A stretch of 64,000 nt of DNA from Bactrocera neohumeralis (Eukaryota; Arthropoda; Insecta; Diptera; Tephritidae). The DNA lies in NCBI RefSeq assembly GCF_024586455.1, contig NC_065920.1, forward strand, positions 48,009,824 to 48,073,823, given 5' to 3'. The first letter of the stretch is position 1; every line of letters starts with the position of its first letter. Under the pieces are notes generated by a model. That model was not told where the DNA came from, did not search any database, and saw nothing but the letters and a program-made list of their open reading frames with translations. A program made the translations under genes and the position numbers. Shown piece by piece: positions 1 through 12,098 of the stretch.

Positions 1-377
1 CCACGAGTAATCCGGAAAGGGTTGGTCACTCGTCCGCAGAGCCGGTATGCGGAGAGAAGGCTTTTATACCTCCGACCTCGCCCGGGCATCGGAGGGGACC
101 ATTCGCAATCAGCTATTTATTACCCCCCGCTGACCATTCAGCCCTCGGCACGGGTACCTCGACACCTTGGCTTAGGGTGGTGTTGGTTCGGGTATCCTCA
201 TACTTCCACAATAGGAGATGGGCGTAAAACCTAGGGTTTATTCATCCATATCGCTATTGTGGGAATTATGAAGTGTCCCTCTTAGTTCGTAAGATTAGAG
301 TGCGTTTCCTTTGGGATGCACACTTTACTCTTACTTAAGCCCCTTCGACACGACAAGGCGACCAACTTCAAAGGAGG
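1..377. other. Unassigned sequence, left edge
   Basis: The first 240 bases are relatively GC-rich with an open frame of 70 codons that I do not recognise. It may be the edge of a repeat extending out of the window. Confidence 0.2.
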
Positions 378-2033
378 TGTTTATACATATATAATATTAA
401 AAATGCCATAAGTAAATGACGTGGCAGACACGGTAAAAAAATTCATCATACGCCATGTCCAACATCTGTTGTCATTAGTAATTTGGACATAAATTACTTC
501 CATTGCCTTGATTTTCTTTCGTGCTAACGAGACTTTAGTTAATGTTACGACCGCTTTTGTTATTTTCAAGTATACTTCTTAAGCGTCCAAGGGCTAGGTT
601 AGGTTGATGAGATTATGTTAGAGTACTGTTCATATTTGATAGTATGTCTCATATAATTTCGGTGATAACTTGAATCCTTGCTGAATCTGATGAGAATATT
701 TGTTAAAGCTGCCCTACAAATGAAACAGTGGAGATTAGTCAGAACTTCTGATTTGATTGAAGTTATAAAAAAATTAGAGCTTCGAATCTAACGGAAACAA
801 GTGCACGGAAGGAATTCAAAAAATATGGATCACCGTGTTTTAATATGTTGCATACTTTAATTCTTTACGATAAAAAAAATTGAGCTCCCATTGCAAGGTG
901 ACATTAACGCTAATAAATAACAACATAGTTGATTTATCACCAAACTGAAATACAAACCGAACATTGTAGAAAAAAATCAAATTGCAAAAACAAAAGTATT
1001 TTTATCTTGTGATTGTAACTATGTTTTCCTTTGTAACTGGGTTTCGCCGTTGTTGCCATATTACTTTTCAACATGTCATATTACTCGACCGTATCAAATG
1101 CAATGTGGACCCGAGAGAATCCCTATAAACCACTTCTGGAAATGTGCGTAAAAGTGAATATGGCAACCCATCAGCATACACAACCAAATGAATACAATAC
1201 TCGTAAATTCGCGGATCTGTATTCATATCCATCAAAGTATGTTACGTATACGCCAAGGTCGCAAGCAAAGTGCTAATAGCCATATTAGCTGATATTTAAA
1301 TTGACCGCTTGGTTGAATGTGACGCTAGTATATGTGCGTTTGTCGATGTTTTTATTATTCACATACACATAGGCACGCAAATTTATGTATAAGTGGAGCT
1401 GTTTTGCGTTTCTTTGCTCTTTCACTAATACTTTTTTATTGGGCCTCGAACCCTACCAAGGTGGTTAATGTCACCATTTCACACGGCCAATCGGTACAGA
1501 AAATGCCTGGTATTTTCAGGGCGCAGATCAACGCATTGATTTAATCCGCTGTGCTTTTGAATTAAACACACCGGACGTGGCCAAAAGTTACGTGGGTGAT
1601 GACAGAAGATTTTTCGTCTTGCCCTCGTTCATTGCCAGACCCATTTGCTTCGCTTCCTTTTCCATTTGGAAAAAGCAAACATAACGGCGCGGGTGTTGAG
1701 GTCAATATCATACGTATACTCTTATAGAAGATTGTACCTGCTCGATTAAGCTCTTTAGCTCGAATTATTTTCTCCATTAGGAGATTGAAGAAGTCACACG
1801 ATAGGAAGTCGCCTTGTCTGAAACCTCGATTGGTATCGAACGGCTTCTTTTCGTGCTGTCAAAAGCAGCTTCGAAATCGATGAAGCGGAGGTGTGTGTCG
1901 ATTCTCTTCTCATGAGTCTTTTCCAAGATTTGGCGCATGGTAACTATCTGGTCGTTTTTGCGATATTGAGGAGACTTTTCTCACGAAAGTTCGATTGGGC
2001 AGAGCATACTTAAATTCCAATCGTCGAACATGC
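378..2033 (+). repeat. Left arm of a 7.2-kb inverted duplication
   Basis: Reverse complement of 5877-7597, with scattered mismatches. The inner 470 bases are a minus-strand fragment of an RTE-like reverse transcriptase; the outer 1.2 kb is unidentified and includes a 67-codon frame (1073-1276) that recurs in the other arm with one substitution. The arm ends inward exactly where homology to the LINE copy stops, near GCATGTTCGACGATTGG. Confidence 0.85.
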
Positions 2034-2276
2034 GCTATCTGTAGACAAGTTTTCATAATGGGTAGCTATAACATTTTTTTCATACCTGCTAAGTATTGGA
2101 GGCGGTATCTTGACAGGCAATTTAAAATTGAAAAAGATCTGGCATAAAAAAATAGCGGCATAACTAAAGTGTTGGTAAAACGGTCTTTTAAAATTTGAGA
2201 TATACAGAAATCTTTTCAAAGCATTGCACAGAGCAATGCAATATTTAAACGGGAACGATGAAGTACATACATATAT

Positions 2277-2764
2277 GCGTACAATTTCAAACTGATCCTT
2301 CCTGAAAAATAATAAAACTGCTAAATATTGGGAATGGTGGAATAGAACTTCAATCAAATACATAGTGCAATGAATTAAAACAGGCTCATTCATCATTCGA
2401 TGAATAATATACCACGGGCATCCCAAAAGACCGTAACCTTGCCAGCCGATTTTTTTTGTCTTTCCACGCTTGAGAACCGTTTCTTAATATGCAGTCCACT
2501 AGGCTGACAATCGGTTGGACTCGATTGATTTCACTGATGCACAGCCCAAATTCAATAGTATTTTTACCCCAAAAACCAATTCTTTCTTAACGCACGAAAT
2601 GCTTTTTGATTCATTTTTTTGTAAACTAACACAAGTTGCTTCACCACAAAAGCGACTGTTCCTTAACTAATACTTATAATCTAACTAATAGAAATCATAT
2701 AAATGGTATTAGTAGTACTACCTATATGTATCAGCCACAGTAAAACGTGGGCGGGTCCTCTAGT
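2277..2764 (-). mobile_element. Helitron-like unit A carrying a mariner-derived fragment
   Basis: Parallels unit B (2766-3714) over most of its length but lacks about 240 bases of the interior. On the minus strand both read as decayed mariner transposase (in the longer copy, W-T-A-H-D-E-P-V-L then VFWDARGIIH). On the plus strand both end with a small CCAC/GTGG hairpin followed about ten bases later by CTAGT, the form of a Helitron 3' end. Class is inferred from these ends. Confidence 0.5.
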
Positions 2765-2765
2765 A

Positions 2766-3714
2766 CATGTACATATATAAAAGAAAGTTCTGTTAGTTTC
2801 ACCATTTATAACTCAAGAACGGCTGAACCGATTTGGCTGAAAATTGGTGGGAAGGTAGCTTAGAACCAGGGTAAAGACAAAGGATACTTTTTATCTTTTT
2901 AGGTTAAAATTTAATACAACTCATAAATACAAAAATTATATTTCAAATAATAAGCATTTATTCAAAATTCATATTTGTGGCAATCATTTGATTATATGCG
3001 TACAATTTTAAACAGATTTTTCCTCAAAAATAATACATTTGCTAAGTATTTGGAATAGTGGAAAAGAACTGCAACCAAATACGCAGTGAAATAGATTATA
3101 ACTGGCTCAGTAATCAGTTGTTGAGTATGAATTATACCACGTGCATCCCAAAAGACTGATGTCATAACCTTTATAGCCGACTTTTTCGTCTTTCCACGCC
3201 TGAGAACCGGTTCATCATGTGCAGTCCACTAGAATGACCGTCGATTGGACTCCAGTAGGAAATGATGGAGCTATGTTTCTTTTGTCACACACCGACGCAA
3301 AACTTCGGTTTTATTACTATTAAAGAGCACTCAAACACTTCTCAAAGTCAGTTATTCGTTGTTTTTGTTGGATCATGAATTTGCGAAGCACCCACTTTGC
3401 ACAGAGCTTTCGTCACTTTAGAGCATGATTGTCCTCGGTGCTCATTTCGCCTGTTTCCATCTTAGAAAATATCTTTCCAACGGTGTATTTCCCTGAACCC
3501 AAATTCAACAGTATTATCCTTCAAAAAGCCATGATTTATTAATACACGAAATGCTTTATGATCCACTTCTTTGCAAAATAACACAAGTTGCTTCACAAAA
3601 ATGCTATATCTCATTAACGAATATTTATAATCCAACTAATAGAAATCATATAGATGATAGTAGTAGTATTATCTATGTAACAGCCACAGTGAAGCGTGGA
3701 GGGGTCCTCTAGTA
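2766..3714 (-). mobile_element. Helitron-like unit B carrying a longer mariner-derived fragment
   Basis: Starts with AT-rich sequence containing ACTCAAGAACGGCTGAACCG, a phrase I associate with insect Helitron 5' ends, and finishes with the hairpin plus CTAGT at about 3714. The interior (3120-3560, minus strand) is mariner transposase with stops. It directly follows unit A head to tail. Confidence 0.5.
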
Positions 3715-3716
3715 TT

Positions 3717-4389
3717 TTTATATTTGAAAATATTTTTTTACAGACCAGCACTAATCTGATGCTGGTGCCCATTCACCTTGTTACCTTTCTTCCCACTATC
3801 ACTTTTAGATCTTAGTGGGACCGCTCTCTCTCTTTTCCTTACTACAATAGGAGATTGCCTAGATCGATACTCATATTTACGTACTTCTAAGTCTTAATTT
3901 TTTTCTTTCCCACACTCTTAACAAATTTTTTATAATGTGGTGCTTTATGGCTAGCTAGAAAAAGTTTTAAAATGGAAAGCTTGTCTCACCTTCACTTTTC
4001 AGAATGGTTAGAACTTTAAAAAGATCTGTATTTTCTATTAATTGCCATATTTGAGGGCGATTATTAAAACAATATCTTTCCACAAAGCACGCTTCGTGAA
4101 ACTGCTATATTATTCTTAAGAAAACTATTAATTCACAGAGCTCATTTCTAGGATAAAAAAGCTGTGCTGTTTCAGCTTCTCATTTATAGTAATAACTTTT
4201 GAAATGCAAAGGAAGATTTTAATTCAGTCAAACAGGACATTTTGTTGACGGTTAGTCGATATATCACCATATTTGACTTTTAAAAAGCCTTCTGCACAAA
4301 TTTTAGGTAAGGAGCCTAAGAGTGGGTATTACGTGATGTTGTTTTGTGCGAAAGCGAAGCGTAGAACCCAAATTTGACTAGAGGAATAA
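3717..4389. other. Unassigned AT-rich sequence
   Basis: No open frame of note and no recognisable repeat. It separates the Helitron-like pair from the RTE copy. Confidence 0.2.
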
Positions 4390-6350
4390 CGTTTTTGGGA
4401 GGATGGAGCCATGTGTAGAAGTTCACGCAAGTGTAGAAAACTCTCTGAGCGCTATTCACTTGGGAGTGGTCGGAAACGGTTATTTTACATATGACGCAAG
4501 CAGCTCACGACTTCTGATGCTAGACTTACAATCCTCTGGGTAGCCAAAAAATATCTGTTTGAAGGCGAGCTAAAGTGAGTAGGCGAAACAGCCGTTCCAC
4601 AGGGTTGTGCGCTAGGTTTCGGACTCGCCACGTAAAAACCCTATCAATGAAAAGGAAACAACAGCTTCAGATGAGAGACCCCCCTTTTGATGACGACTGT
4701 TGCATATATTAAGGATAACGATTTAAGGTCATGCACCTGGAATGTTCGGTCTCTTAATTGGAAAGGTGCCGCTTCCCTGCTGGTTGATGTTCTAGTTAGA
4801 GTAAAGGCTAACATCACCGCCATCCAAGAAATGCGATGGACATCATCAAATGGGTTGAGGCTAATCGACTTCTCGAAGGCACGAAATATGCTTATCGGTA
4901 ATACTAGATTCAAGCAAAGGAAAACTCATCAAGCTACCTGGCTCTCTCCGGATTGAAAGGCCACCAACAGATCGATCATGTCAGACGGAAGACACCTCTT
5001 CAGCGTTTTTGAAGTGCGTACGTTACGAGGTCCTAAGATTGACTCGGACTACTATCTTGTTGCAGACAAGATACTTACCTGCTTCTGTGCAGCGAAAAAC
5101 CCACGATATCAAGCACAAGGAAGGTTCGACGTCAAGAAGCTGCTATCACAACAGATAGCCGAACGATTTTTACTCGACTTGGACTCCTGCTCTCTGACAG
5201 CACTCATCAGGTATTCAGTATAAGGGAATTATGAGATGGCATTTCAAGCTCCTTACGTACAGTTGCAAACGAAACCATTCGTTTTCGGAAAAGGCAAAAG
5301 AACAGCTGGTACGACGAGGAGTGCCTTGTGCAGCGGAGAGAAAACAGACTGCCTACCTCGCAACGTAACGATCGACCACAACACGTGCGGGATGGGATAG
5401 ATACCAAGAGCTAGACGCATTTGCAGACAAAGCAAAGAGAAATTTCGAAATGCGTGAGTATGAAGAACATGACAAGCCCGACAAGGGCAATGCTCGAATT
5501 TCCTACGAAAATATACGGCGACTAACAGAAAATTTCTAGACTGGAGCATACTATTGTAGAACCGCCACAGTTGATTTAGTGACTGATCCCCAGAGTATAC
5601 TAAAATTATGAAGGAATTATGGGGAACACTTCTCCAGCCTGCTAAATGGAAGTAAAAGCATCACGCCAGGAGAAGGCGAACCCGATTACCCAATCGATGA
5701 CGATAGAGCAGACTTTCCATTGCCTGACCATGAAGAAGTTCGAATAGCAATTACCCGTCTGATGAACAACAAAGCGGTAGGGGCTGATGGATTGCCGGCC
5801 GAGCTATTCAAACACGGCGGCAAAGAACTGATAAGGAGTATGCATCAGCTTCTTTGTAAAATATGGTCGGACGAAAGCATGTTCGACGATTGGAATTTAA
5901 GTATGCTCTGCCCAATCGAACTTCCGTGAGAAAAGTCTCCTCAATATCGCAAAAACGACCAGATATTTACCATGCGCCAAATCTTGGAAAAGACTCATGA
6001 GAAGAGAATCGACACACACCTCCGCTTCATCGATTTCGAAGCTGCTTTTGACAGCACGAAAAGAAGCCGTTCGATACCAATCGAGGTTTCAGACAAGGCG
6101 ACTTCCTATCGTGTGACTTCTTCAATCTGCTAATGGAGAAAATAGTTTGAGCTAAAGAACTTAATAGAGCAGGTACAATGTTCTATAAGAGTATACGTAT
6201 GATATTGACCTCAACACCCGCGCTGTTATGTTTACTTTTTCCAAATGGAAAAGGAAGCGAAGCAAATGGGTCTGGTAGTGAACGAGGGCAAGACGAAAAA
6301 TCTTCTGTCATCACCCACGTAACTGTTGACCACGTCCGGTGTGTTTAATT
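4390..6350 (+). mobile_element. RTE-like non-LTR retrotransposon, broken copy with 5' leader
   Basis: The 5' leader (4390-4680) matches 60950-61200. The endonuclease begins at 4687 (DLRSCTWNVRSLNWKGAASLL...ITAIQEMRWT), then jumps to SSNGLRLIDF, skipping the middle that the 37-kb copy retains (GDFNARV). Reverse transcriptase fragments follow at 5720-6300 (NKAVGADGLPAELFKHGG; RFIDFEAAFDS). Multiple stops and deletions make it non-functional. The 3' end is lost at about 6350, where unrelated duplicated DNA begins. Confidence 0.8.
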
Positions 6351-7597
6351 CAAAAGCACAGCGGATTAAATCAATGCGTTGATCTGCGCCCTGAAAATAC
6401 CAGGCATTTTCTGTACTAATTGGCCGTGTGAAATGGTGACATTAACCACGGCCTTCCCGTGCGCTGATCTCCGGTAGTACAATTCGGTTCAATATTCTCT
6501 GGAGTTCGCACTGATCTCGCACTGCCAGGCCCAATAAAAAAGTATTAGTGAAAGAGCAAAGAAACGCAAAACAGCTCCACTTATACATAAATTTGCGTGC
6601 CTATGTGTATGTGAATAATGAAAACATCGACAAACACACATATACAAGCGTCATATTCAACCAAGCGGTCAATTTAAATATCAGCTAAAATGGCTATTAG
6701 CACTTTGCTTGCGACCTTGGCGTATACGTAACATACTTTGAAGGATATGAATACAGATCCGCGATTTTACGAGTATTGTATTCATTTGGTTGTGTATGCT
6801 GATGGGTTGCCATATTCACTTTTACGCACATTTCCAGAAGTGGTTTATAGGGATTCTCTCGGGTCCACATGGCATTTGAAACGGTCGAGTAATAGGACAT
6901 GTTGAAAAGTAATATGGCAACAACGGCGAAACCCAGTTACAAAGGAAAACATAGTCACAATCACAAGATAAAAATACTTTTGTTTTTGCAATTTGATTTT
7001 TTTCTACAATGTTCGGTTTGTATTTCAGTTTGGTGATATATCAACTATGTTGGTATTTATTAGCGTTAATGTCACCTTGCAATGGGAGCTCAATTTTTTT
7101 TTTTTTATCGTAAAGAACTAAAGTATGTAACATATTAAAACACGGTGATCCATATTTTTTGAACTCATTCCATGCACTTGTTTCCGTTAGATTCGAAGCT
7201 CTAATTTTTTTATAACTTCAATCAAATCAGAAGTTCTGACTAATCTCCACTGTTTCATTTGTAGGGCAGCTTTAACAAATATTCTCATCAGATTCAGCAA
7301 GGATTCAAGTTATCACCGAAATTATATGAGACATACTATCAAATATGAACAGTACTCTAACATAATCTCATCAACCTAACCTAGCCCTTGGACGCTTAAG
7401 AAGTATACTTGAAAATAACAATAGAGGTCGTAACATTAAATAAAGTCTCGTTAGCACGAAAGAAAATCAAGGCAATGGAAGTAATTTATGTCCAAATTAC
7501 TAATGACTACAGATGTTGGACATGGCGTATGATGAATTTTTTTACCGTGTCTGCCACGTCATTTACTTATGGTATTTTTAATATTAGATATAAACAC
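5877..7597 (-). repeat. Right arm of the 7.2-kb inverted duplication
   Basis: Inverted partner of 378-2033. It carries about 60 extra bases near 6445-6525 that the left arm lacks. The inner part is continuous with the longer RTE copy that begins at about 4390, so this arm is likely the source and the left arm the derivative. Confidence 0.85.
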
Positions 7598-8004
7598 AAG
7601 TGGGGGCAAAAACATTGCATGATACGAAAATACCTCACCGAAGCAATTGGCATACATGTGAATTCATATGAAAATTGAAATTAAGAATCAAGAAATCAGT
7701 TTAAGCAAACAGAGACAAAAACTTTAATAAGAACTTAAAGGTAAATGCTACAGCTAGTTATGCGTTAGAAATGTGAGCAGAAGAAGCAGATATATTATTT
7801 GAAGAAGGCACAATAAATATAATGAAAAAAGAAAAGTAAATCGCTGAAGAGATATTTATATTTTAGTATTTTAGAATATATTTCCGTACATTGTGACAAT
7901 GTGATAAAAAAGCACTCGGAAATTCTAATTTCATTCCCTGGGTAAATGACAAAAATGTGTTTTCCTAAGTTGGCAGGACTGTCCTTAATATACAATTAAT
8001 TAAA
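7598..8004. other. Unassigned AT-rich spacer
   Basis: No supported gene or repeat; the open frames are short and low-complexity. Confidence 0.2.
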
Positions 8005-8470
8005 AGCTGCTTAAGTCGGTACACCTCAGTAGTGCGATGGCATTTTTGCAATTGATAAAAATGTCTTAGAAAGAATTTATCTCAAAATTTGCATTCCTAA
8101 TCAAATTAAATGCGGAATCATTGAGAATTTTGGAAAAGGTTTACGGCGTTACAGTTTTATTAAAAACACAAGCTTCCGACTGGTACAAAGCCTCTTCAGG
8201 TCGAGATATCTATGAAGATATGCCTCATTCTTGCCGACCATCGACCTCTTCAATTGATGAAAATGTTAAAAAAATTTCAAAAAGAATACCGTAAACAAGC
8301 CCTTTGCTTATTCGTACGAATTTCGATCCTTAATTCATGGAGAATATTATAACAGCCGACGTGATGTGGGCTTATGATTTGACATGCAAACAAGTCAACA
8401 ATCATCGGAATGGAAGGCCCAAGCCGCTCAAAAGTTGACGTGGTACTCATTATTCTTTCGGTATTCCAAC
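8005..8470 (+). mobile_element. Truncated mariner, same family as 53559-54290
   Basis: Starts with GCTGCTTAAGTCGGTACA, matching the left end of the 53.5-kb copy. It continues through the helix-turn-helix part of a mariner transposase in several frames and reaches QQSSEWKAQAAQK near 8400-8440 before ending. Stops occur throughout. Confidence 0.6.
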
Positions 8471-8540
8471 TTTAAGCCAAACAAGTAAGGAAGCGCTAAG
8501 TTTTTACACTAATGAAAAATTTAAGAATCAAAGCTAGGGA

Positions 8541-8710
8541 AAAACCTTAAGATGCTAAACGTCAACCAGAGGATCGAAATGCAATCAATTTTATATAAAC
8601 ATATACTCTATATAACTCATACACTGAGAGACACATATGGTTAGAGAAACGGAAATCATTATATGTAGTCTATGGGAGTTGCGGTAGTATCGCTCCGATT
8701 TTATCTATTT
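8541..8710 (+). repeat. Dispersed non-coding repeat (copy 1)
   Basis: Shares phrases with 13905-14160: CAGAGGATCG, TATATAACT-ATACACT, a TATGGGAGTTG block and a final GATTTTATCTATT. Part of it recurs near 44520-44560. Class unknown. Confidence 0.55.
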
Positions 8711-9382
8711 TTTCTAATAGCACATGCTATTAACATAAGTACTAAAAACAATCATATGAAGTAAATGCAGCCGCATTTTCGAAAAACCTTATATCCGTTA
8801 CATAGGGACTATGTCCAGTTTTCGCAGATGTTAAGGGAATGCGGTTTTTCGAAAATTTTTTGTGATTTTGGAATTTAATGGAACTTCTTTGTTTAGTAAG
8901 TTTACTCATCATAAAAATCGTCGATTGCACTTTATGTACTTCAGAAAGCCAAGCGTATTTTAAACATTAATTATTATTTTGATGTGAAATTTGCTACAGA
9001 TGTTACTGAATATCATGCTAATTTAGACATAAAATGTTTCGATGAATGGATTGGGTTTCGGGTGAAATTTAAAAGTTTTACTATTTTTCCCTACAGCATA
9101 TTTTACAGTCTCCCCGTTATTTTCGGCAAAAAGTCAGTCCTACGGTGTGTAGGGGCTTGCAGAGTTATGTTCCGATTGTGAAAATGTTTAGACGCAATAT
9201 ACCTCAAAAGCAAAATTTCATCTGAATACTCATTGTTTCTTGATTAACGTACGGGAAAGTAAAAGATTTTTATGACAATGTTCCAATTACGCACATCTAC
9301 GAATTCGTCCTTTCGTTTTTTATCAAAAATTATCTATGTATATAAATTTTCATTATGATATATCAAGACTTTGAGTTCAAAG
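8711..9382. other. Unassigned sequence up to the assembly gap
   Basis: Two frames of about 60 codons are present on opposite strands, neither recognised. Confidence 0.2.
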
Positions 9383-9482
9383 NNNNNNNNNNNNNNNNNN
9401 NNNNNNNNNNNNNNNNNNNNNNNNNNNNNNNNNNNNNNNNNNNNNNNNNNNNNNNNNNNNNNNNNNNNNNNNNNNNNNNNNN
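9383..9482. other. Assembly gap (100 N)
   Basis: A run of exactly 100 N, the conventional placeholder for a gap of unknown size. Frames crossing it are not real. Confidence 0.99.
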
Positions 9483-9815
9483 TATTTGCAATCGCATTTA
9501 ACGAAATCAGTACGATAATGTCTAAACATAAACTCATTTCGCATATTATTTATGCTGATGATGTGCTGCTTTTCTCCAAACAAAATAATCTAAATACTGC
9601 AAAAAATACCTTCTTAAAAATCCTTACTGATATTTCAAATTGGTCCAATTGTTCAGGTGCGAATATTTCTATAAACAGATGCAAATTATTCCATATTTGT
9701 AGAAAACACAAATGTAATAACTTCAATCTAATCTATAATATTGTAAATATTGTAAATACTACTAGTCTTAAATTTCTAGGTTTAATATTCGAAAAGAGAC
9801 TTACTTTTTACGTTT
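9483..9815 (+). pseudogene. I-like LINE, reverse transcriptase fragment
   Basis: Reads ISHIIYADDVLLFSK (the catalytic YADD box) then ISNWSNCSGANISINRCK and LKFLGLIFEKRLTF, which are motifs C and D and the start of the thumb of a LINE reverse transcriptase. The 5' part falls in the gap. The frame runs without a stop into unrelated coding DNA, where another unit has inserted. Confidence 0.8.
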
Positions 9816-11287
9816 TGTCAGCAACTAAAACACGTGTTAGATCAGAATGTTCATCAAACGAGCAACCATCAACATCTGCGAGTAACTCTGAAATTACAGA
9901 CACTTTGGTGCAAGATTCGACTGCAGATAACCTATCTAACGTTAGTGACAATGTAGTTGCATCAGTAACTCAATCTAGTATTTCTTCAGAGTATTTATTA
10001 AATGAGCAGCCATCAATATCTACGAGCAACTCGACAATTGCTGACATTTCAATGCAAGATTCGACCGGTAAGAGAAATAGCAATGTAAGTGAAATTCTAG
10101 AAGATCAAAATCTTGGACAAACTGCTGCGTTGGACGAAGAGGTCGACGTTCCCCCAGAATCAACAACTGATAGTCCACCTTCCGAAACTTTCAGCTCAAT
10201 AAATTTGGATAAGGTATGCTTCTTTTGCAACAAAAGAAATAAAAAATTTCGTTCGAAAATCGAAACTCTGCACACTTCAAATAAAGAAACATTTCAAACG
10301 AGTCTTCTGGAAGATCTCAAGATTGATACAGATTTATATGACGAAACACTAAAAAAGCTGACAAATATTACAACACAAGAAATTTTTTATCACAATGCTT
10401 GTCGGGGTGAATTTCGAAACAAAAAAACCTCATCAATAAAGAAAACCAGCGCATTCATCATGGCATGCTTCGCGAGAAAATCATCAAATTGTTTTTGAAG
10501 AAATCTGTTCTCTAATAGAAGAGAACGTAATTAAACGTGGGCGATGTTATTTCGTTTCGTATTTATATAAACAATATAATGACTCATTCAGAGAGGTAAA
10601 TAACGAAGAAACATCCAGTGTTCGATTCAGAGCCCATTATTTAGAAGACAAAATTCGTGATAAATTTAAAGATCAAATTCATATCTTGCAATCAAATAAT
10701 AAAAAAGTCGTTGCACCTAAAGGAATAACTACTATTGATGATTCACTATTTACTCATTTACAAGATCAAGATATTCTACAAGCTGCAGCATCAATTTTGC
10801 GTAATGAGATAATAAACATAAATAAATCTAGATTACCAGATGACATAACTAGTAAACGATTGATACAAGGTGAATGCTCGATACCACTTAATGTTTCTAA
10901 TTTTGTAGCTTCTGTTATAGGAGGTTATGCTCGTAAGCGTCGGAGTTGTGACAATTTTAAATGGCACGTCAATTCTATGTCTGAAGATATGGTATACATA
11001 TATGGTACATAATGGTAATATCAAAACTTCAAAACATATTTGCTTAGGAATAGCATTGAAAAGTTTGACAAGCAGTCGGAAAGTTATAGATATTGTAAAT
11101 CGGTATGCTCATTGTATTAGTTATAATGCTGTTGAAGAATTAGTAACAGAAGCCACTTTTACTTCAACTTCACGAACTGGAGTGTGTCCGGAAGTCATAA
11201 AAAAACTGAAAATCTGTCAACAGGTATTGCGTAGTCCAGTCATTATAGTAAGTTCAGCTCGGAATTCGATATACCCATTTATATGTC
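9816..11287 (+). pseudogene. Broken multi-domain ORF of a probable mobile unit, inserted in the LINE
   Basis: About 480 residues in three frames (shifts near 10455 and 11000). The N-terminal part is Ser/Thr/Asn-rich with an internal repeat (NEQPSTSASNS...VQDST and NEQPSISTSNS...MQDST, at about 9850-9955 and 9990-10095). It is followed by a C2HC-like segment (VCFFCNK...LHTS...YHNAC, 10218-10410), a middle region (SLIEENVIKRGRCYF, NNKKVVAPKG) and a C-terminal block (GIALKSLTSSRKVIDIVNRY). I remember similar multicopy uncharacterised proteins in insect and cnidarian genomes but cannot assign a class. It interrupts the LINE between its reverse transcriptase and its C-terminal region. Confidence 0.55.
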
Positions 11288-11381
11288 TGTAAATACTTGT
11301 ATATTGACACCCTTTTTTTGTATACCCTACCATATATAGGTTTTGAGACAACTTTAGGGTGTCAATATACAAGTATTTACA
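11288..11381. mobile_element. 94-bp element with perfect 26-bp terminal inverted repeats
   Basis: 11288-11313 and 11356-11381 are exact reverse complements (start TGTAAATACTTG, inner end GACACCCT) around a 42-base loop. No target duplication is obvious. It lies at the junction between the inserted coding unit and the resumed LINE, so it may be a minute MITE or the end structure of the insertion. Confidence 0.6.
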
Positions 11382-11394
11382 AAAGCAACATAAA

Positions 11395-12096
11395 GCAAAT
11401 CTTTGCACCATATCATGCAGCTGTTAAAAGAAGTATTCGGGCATTCCCAACATCACCAATAAAGTTCATATTAACGGAAGCCGAACTCCCATCTAGCGAG
11501 GAAAGAGTTATAAATACTTCGCAAAATCCTATTCCAAAACTACTATTATGAAATAACAAGCTCTTATATGGTACAGTAAAAGCCAAATGGACCGACGAGA
11601 TCAACTCCCATACTTCCTCCACTATTTCTAAATGCATTAAATTAGCTAAAGATCTAGGTATTACAACTAAACCGGAAGAAAAATCTATTTCATTTGCCCC
11701 ATCATGGCTACTCAAAAAATCTGGGTTCGAGCTATAACTTCAAAAACAGCAAAAAAAGGACACTAATTCCAGGGTATGTCAAAGTTTATTCAAAGAACTC
11801 ATTGTGCAACACTACGTAGATTGGAAACTCATTTTTACTGACGCTTCGAAGGCTGACTCCTCCACGTTTTTTGCTATTGTTGATAACGTTGGAAATACGT
11901 TAAAAGCTGAACATCTGCCCAATTACTGTTCAGTGTACACCGCAGAGGCAGCAGCCATCTATAATGCGCTATCCCTAGTACAAAACTCTAATATAAAAAC
12001 GTTAATATGTACTGATAGCAAGTCTACTATCCCAGCTCTCTTAAATGCCTCCAACAAATCCTACCTCATCGCGCAAATTAGAAACATACTAATTGG
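11395..12096 (+). pseudogene. I-like LINE, C-terminal region with RNase H domain
   Basis: Resumes LINE coding with IFAPYHAAVKRSIRAFPTSP, a typical segment after the reverse transcriptase, then (11804-12090) an RNase H fold: FTDASK, YTAEAAAIYNAL and ICTDSKSTI supply the D, E and D residues. Stops and frameshifts occur near 11550 and 11735. It is cut at 12097 by a mariner. RNase H of this type is typical of I-group LINEs. Confidence 0.75.
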
Positions 12097-12098
12097 TA

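Noticed and set aside
2010..2426. Minus-strand 138-codon frame
   Set aside because: It spans the end of the inverted-repeat arm and the mariner-like fragment and has no coherent domain.
378..7597. The inverted duplication as a DNA transposon with long terminal inverted repeats
   Set aside because: The inner breakpoint lies inside LINE coding sequence, no target duplication is visible outside the arms, and no transposase of its own is present.
9334..9583. Open frames crossing the N run
   Set aside because: The 100 N is a gap of unknown length, so frame continuity across it is meaningless.
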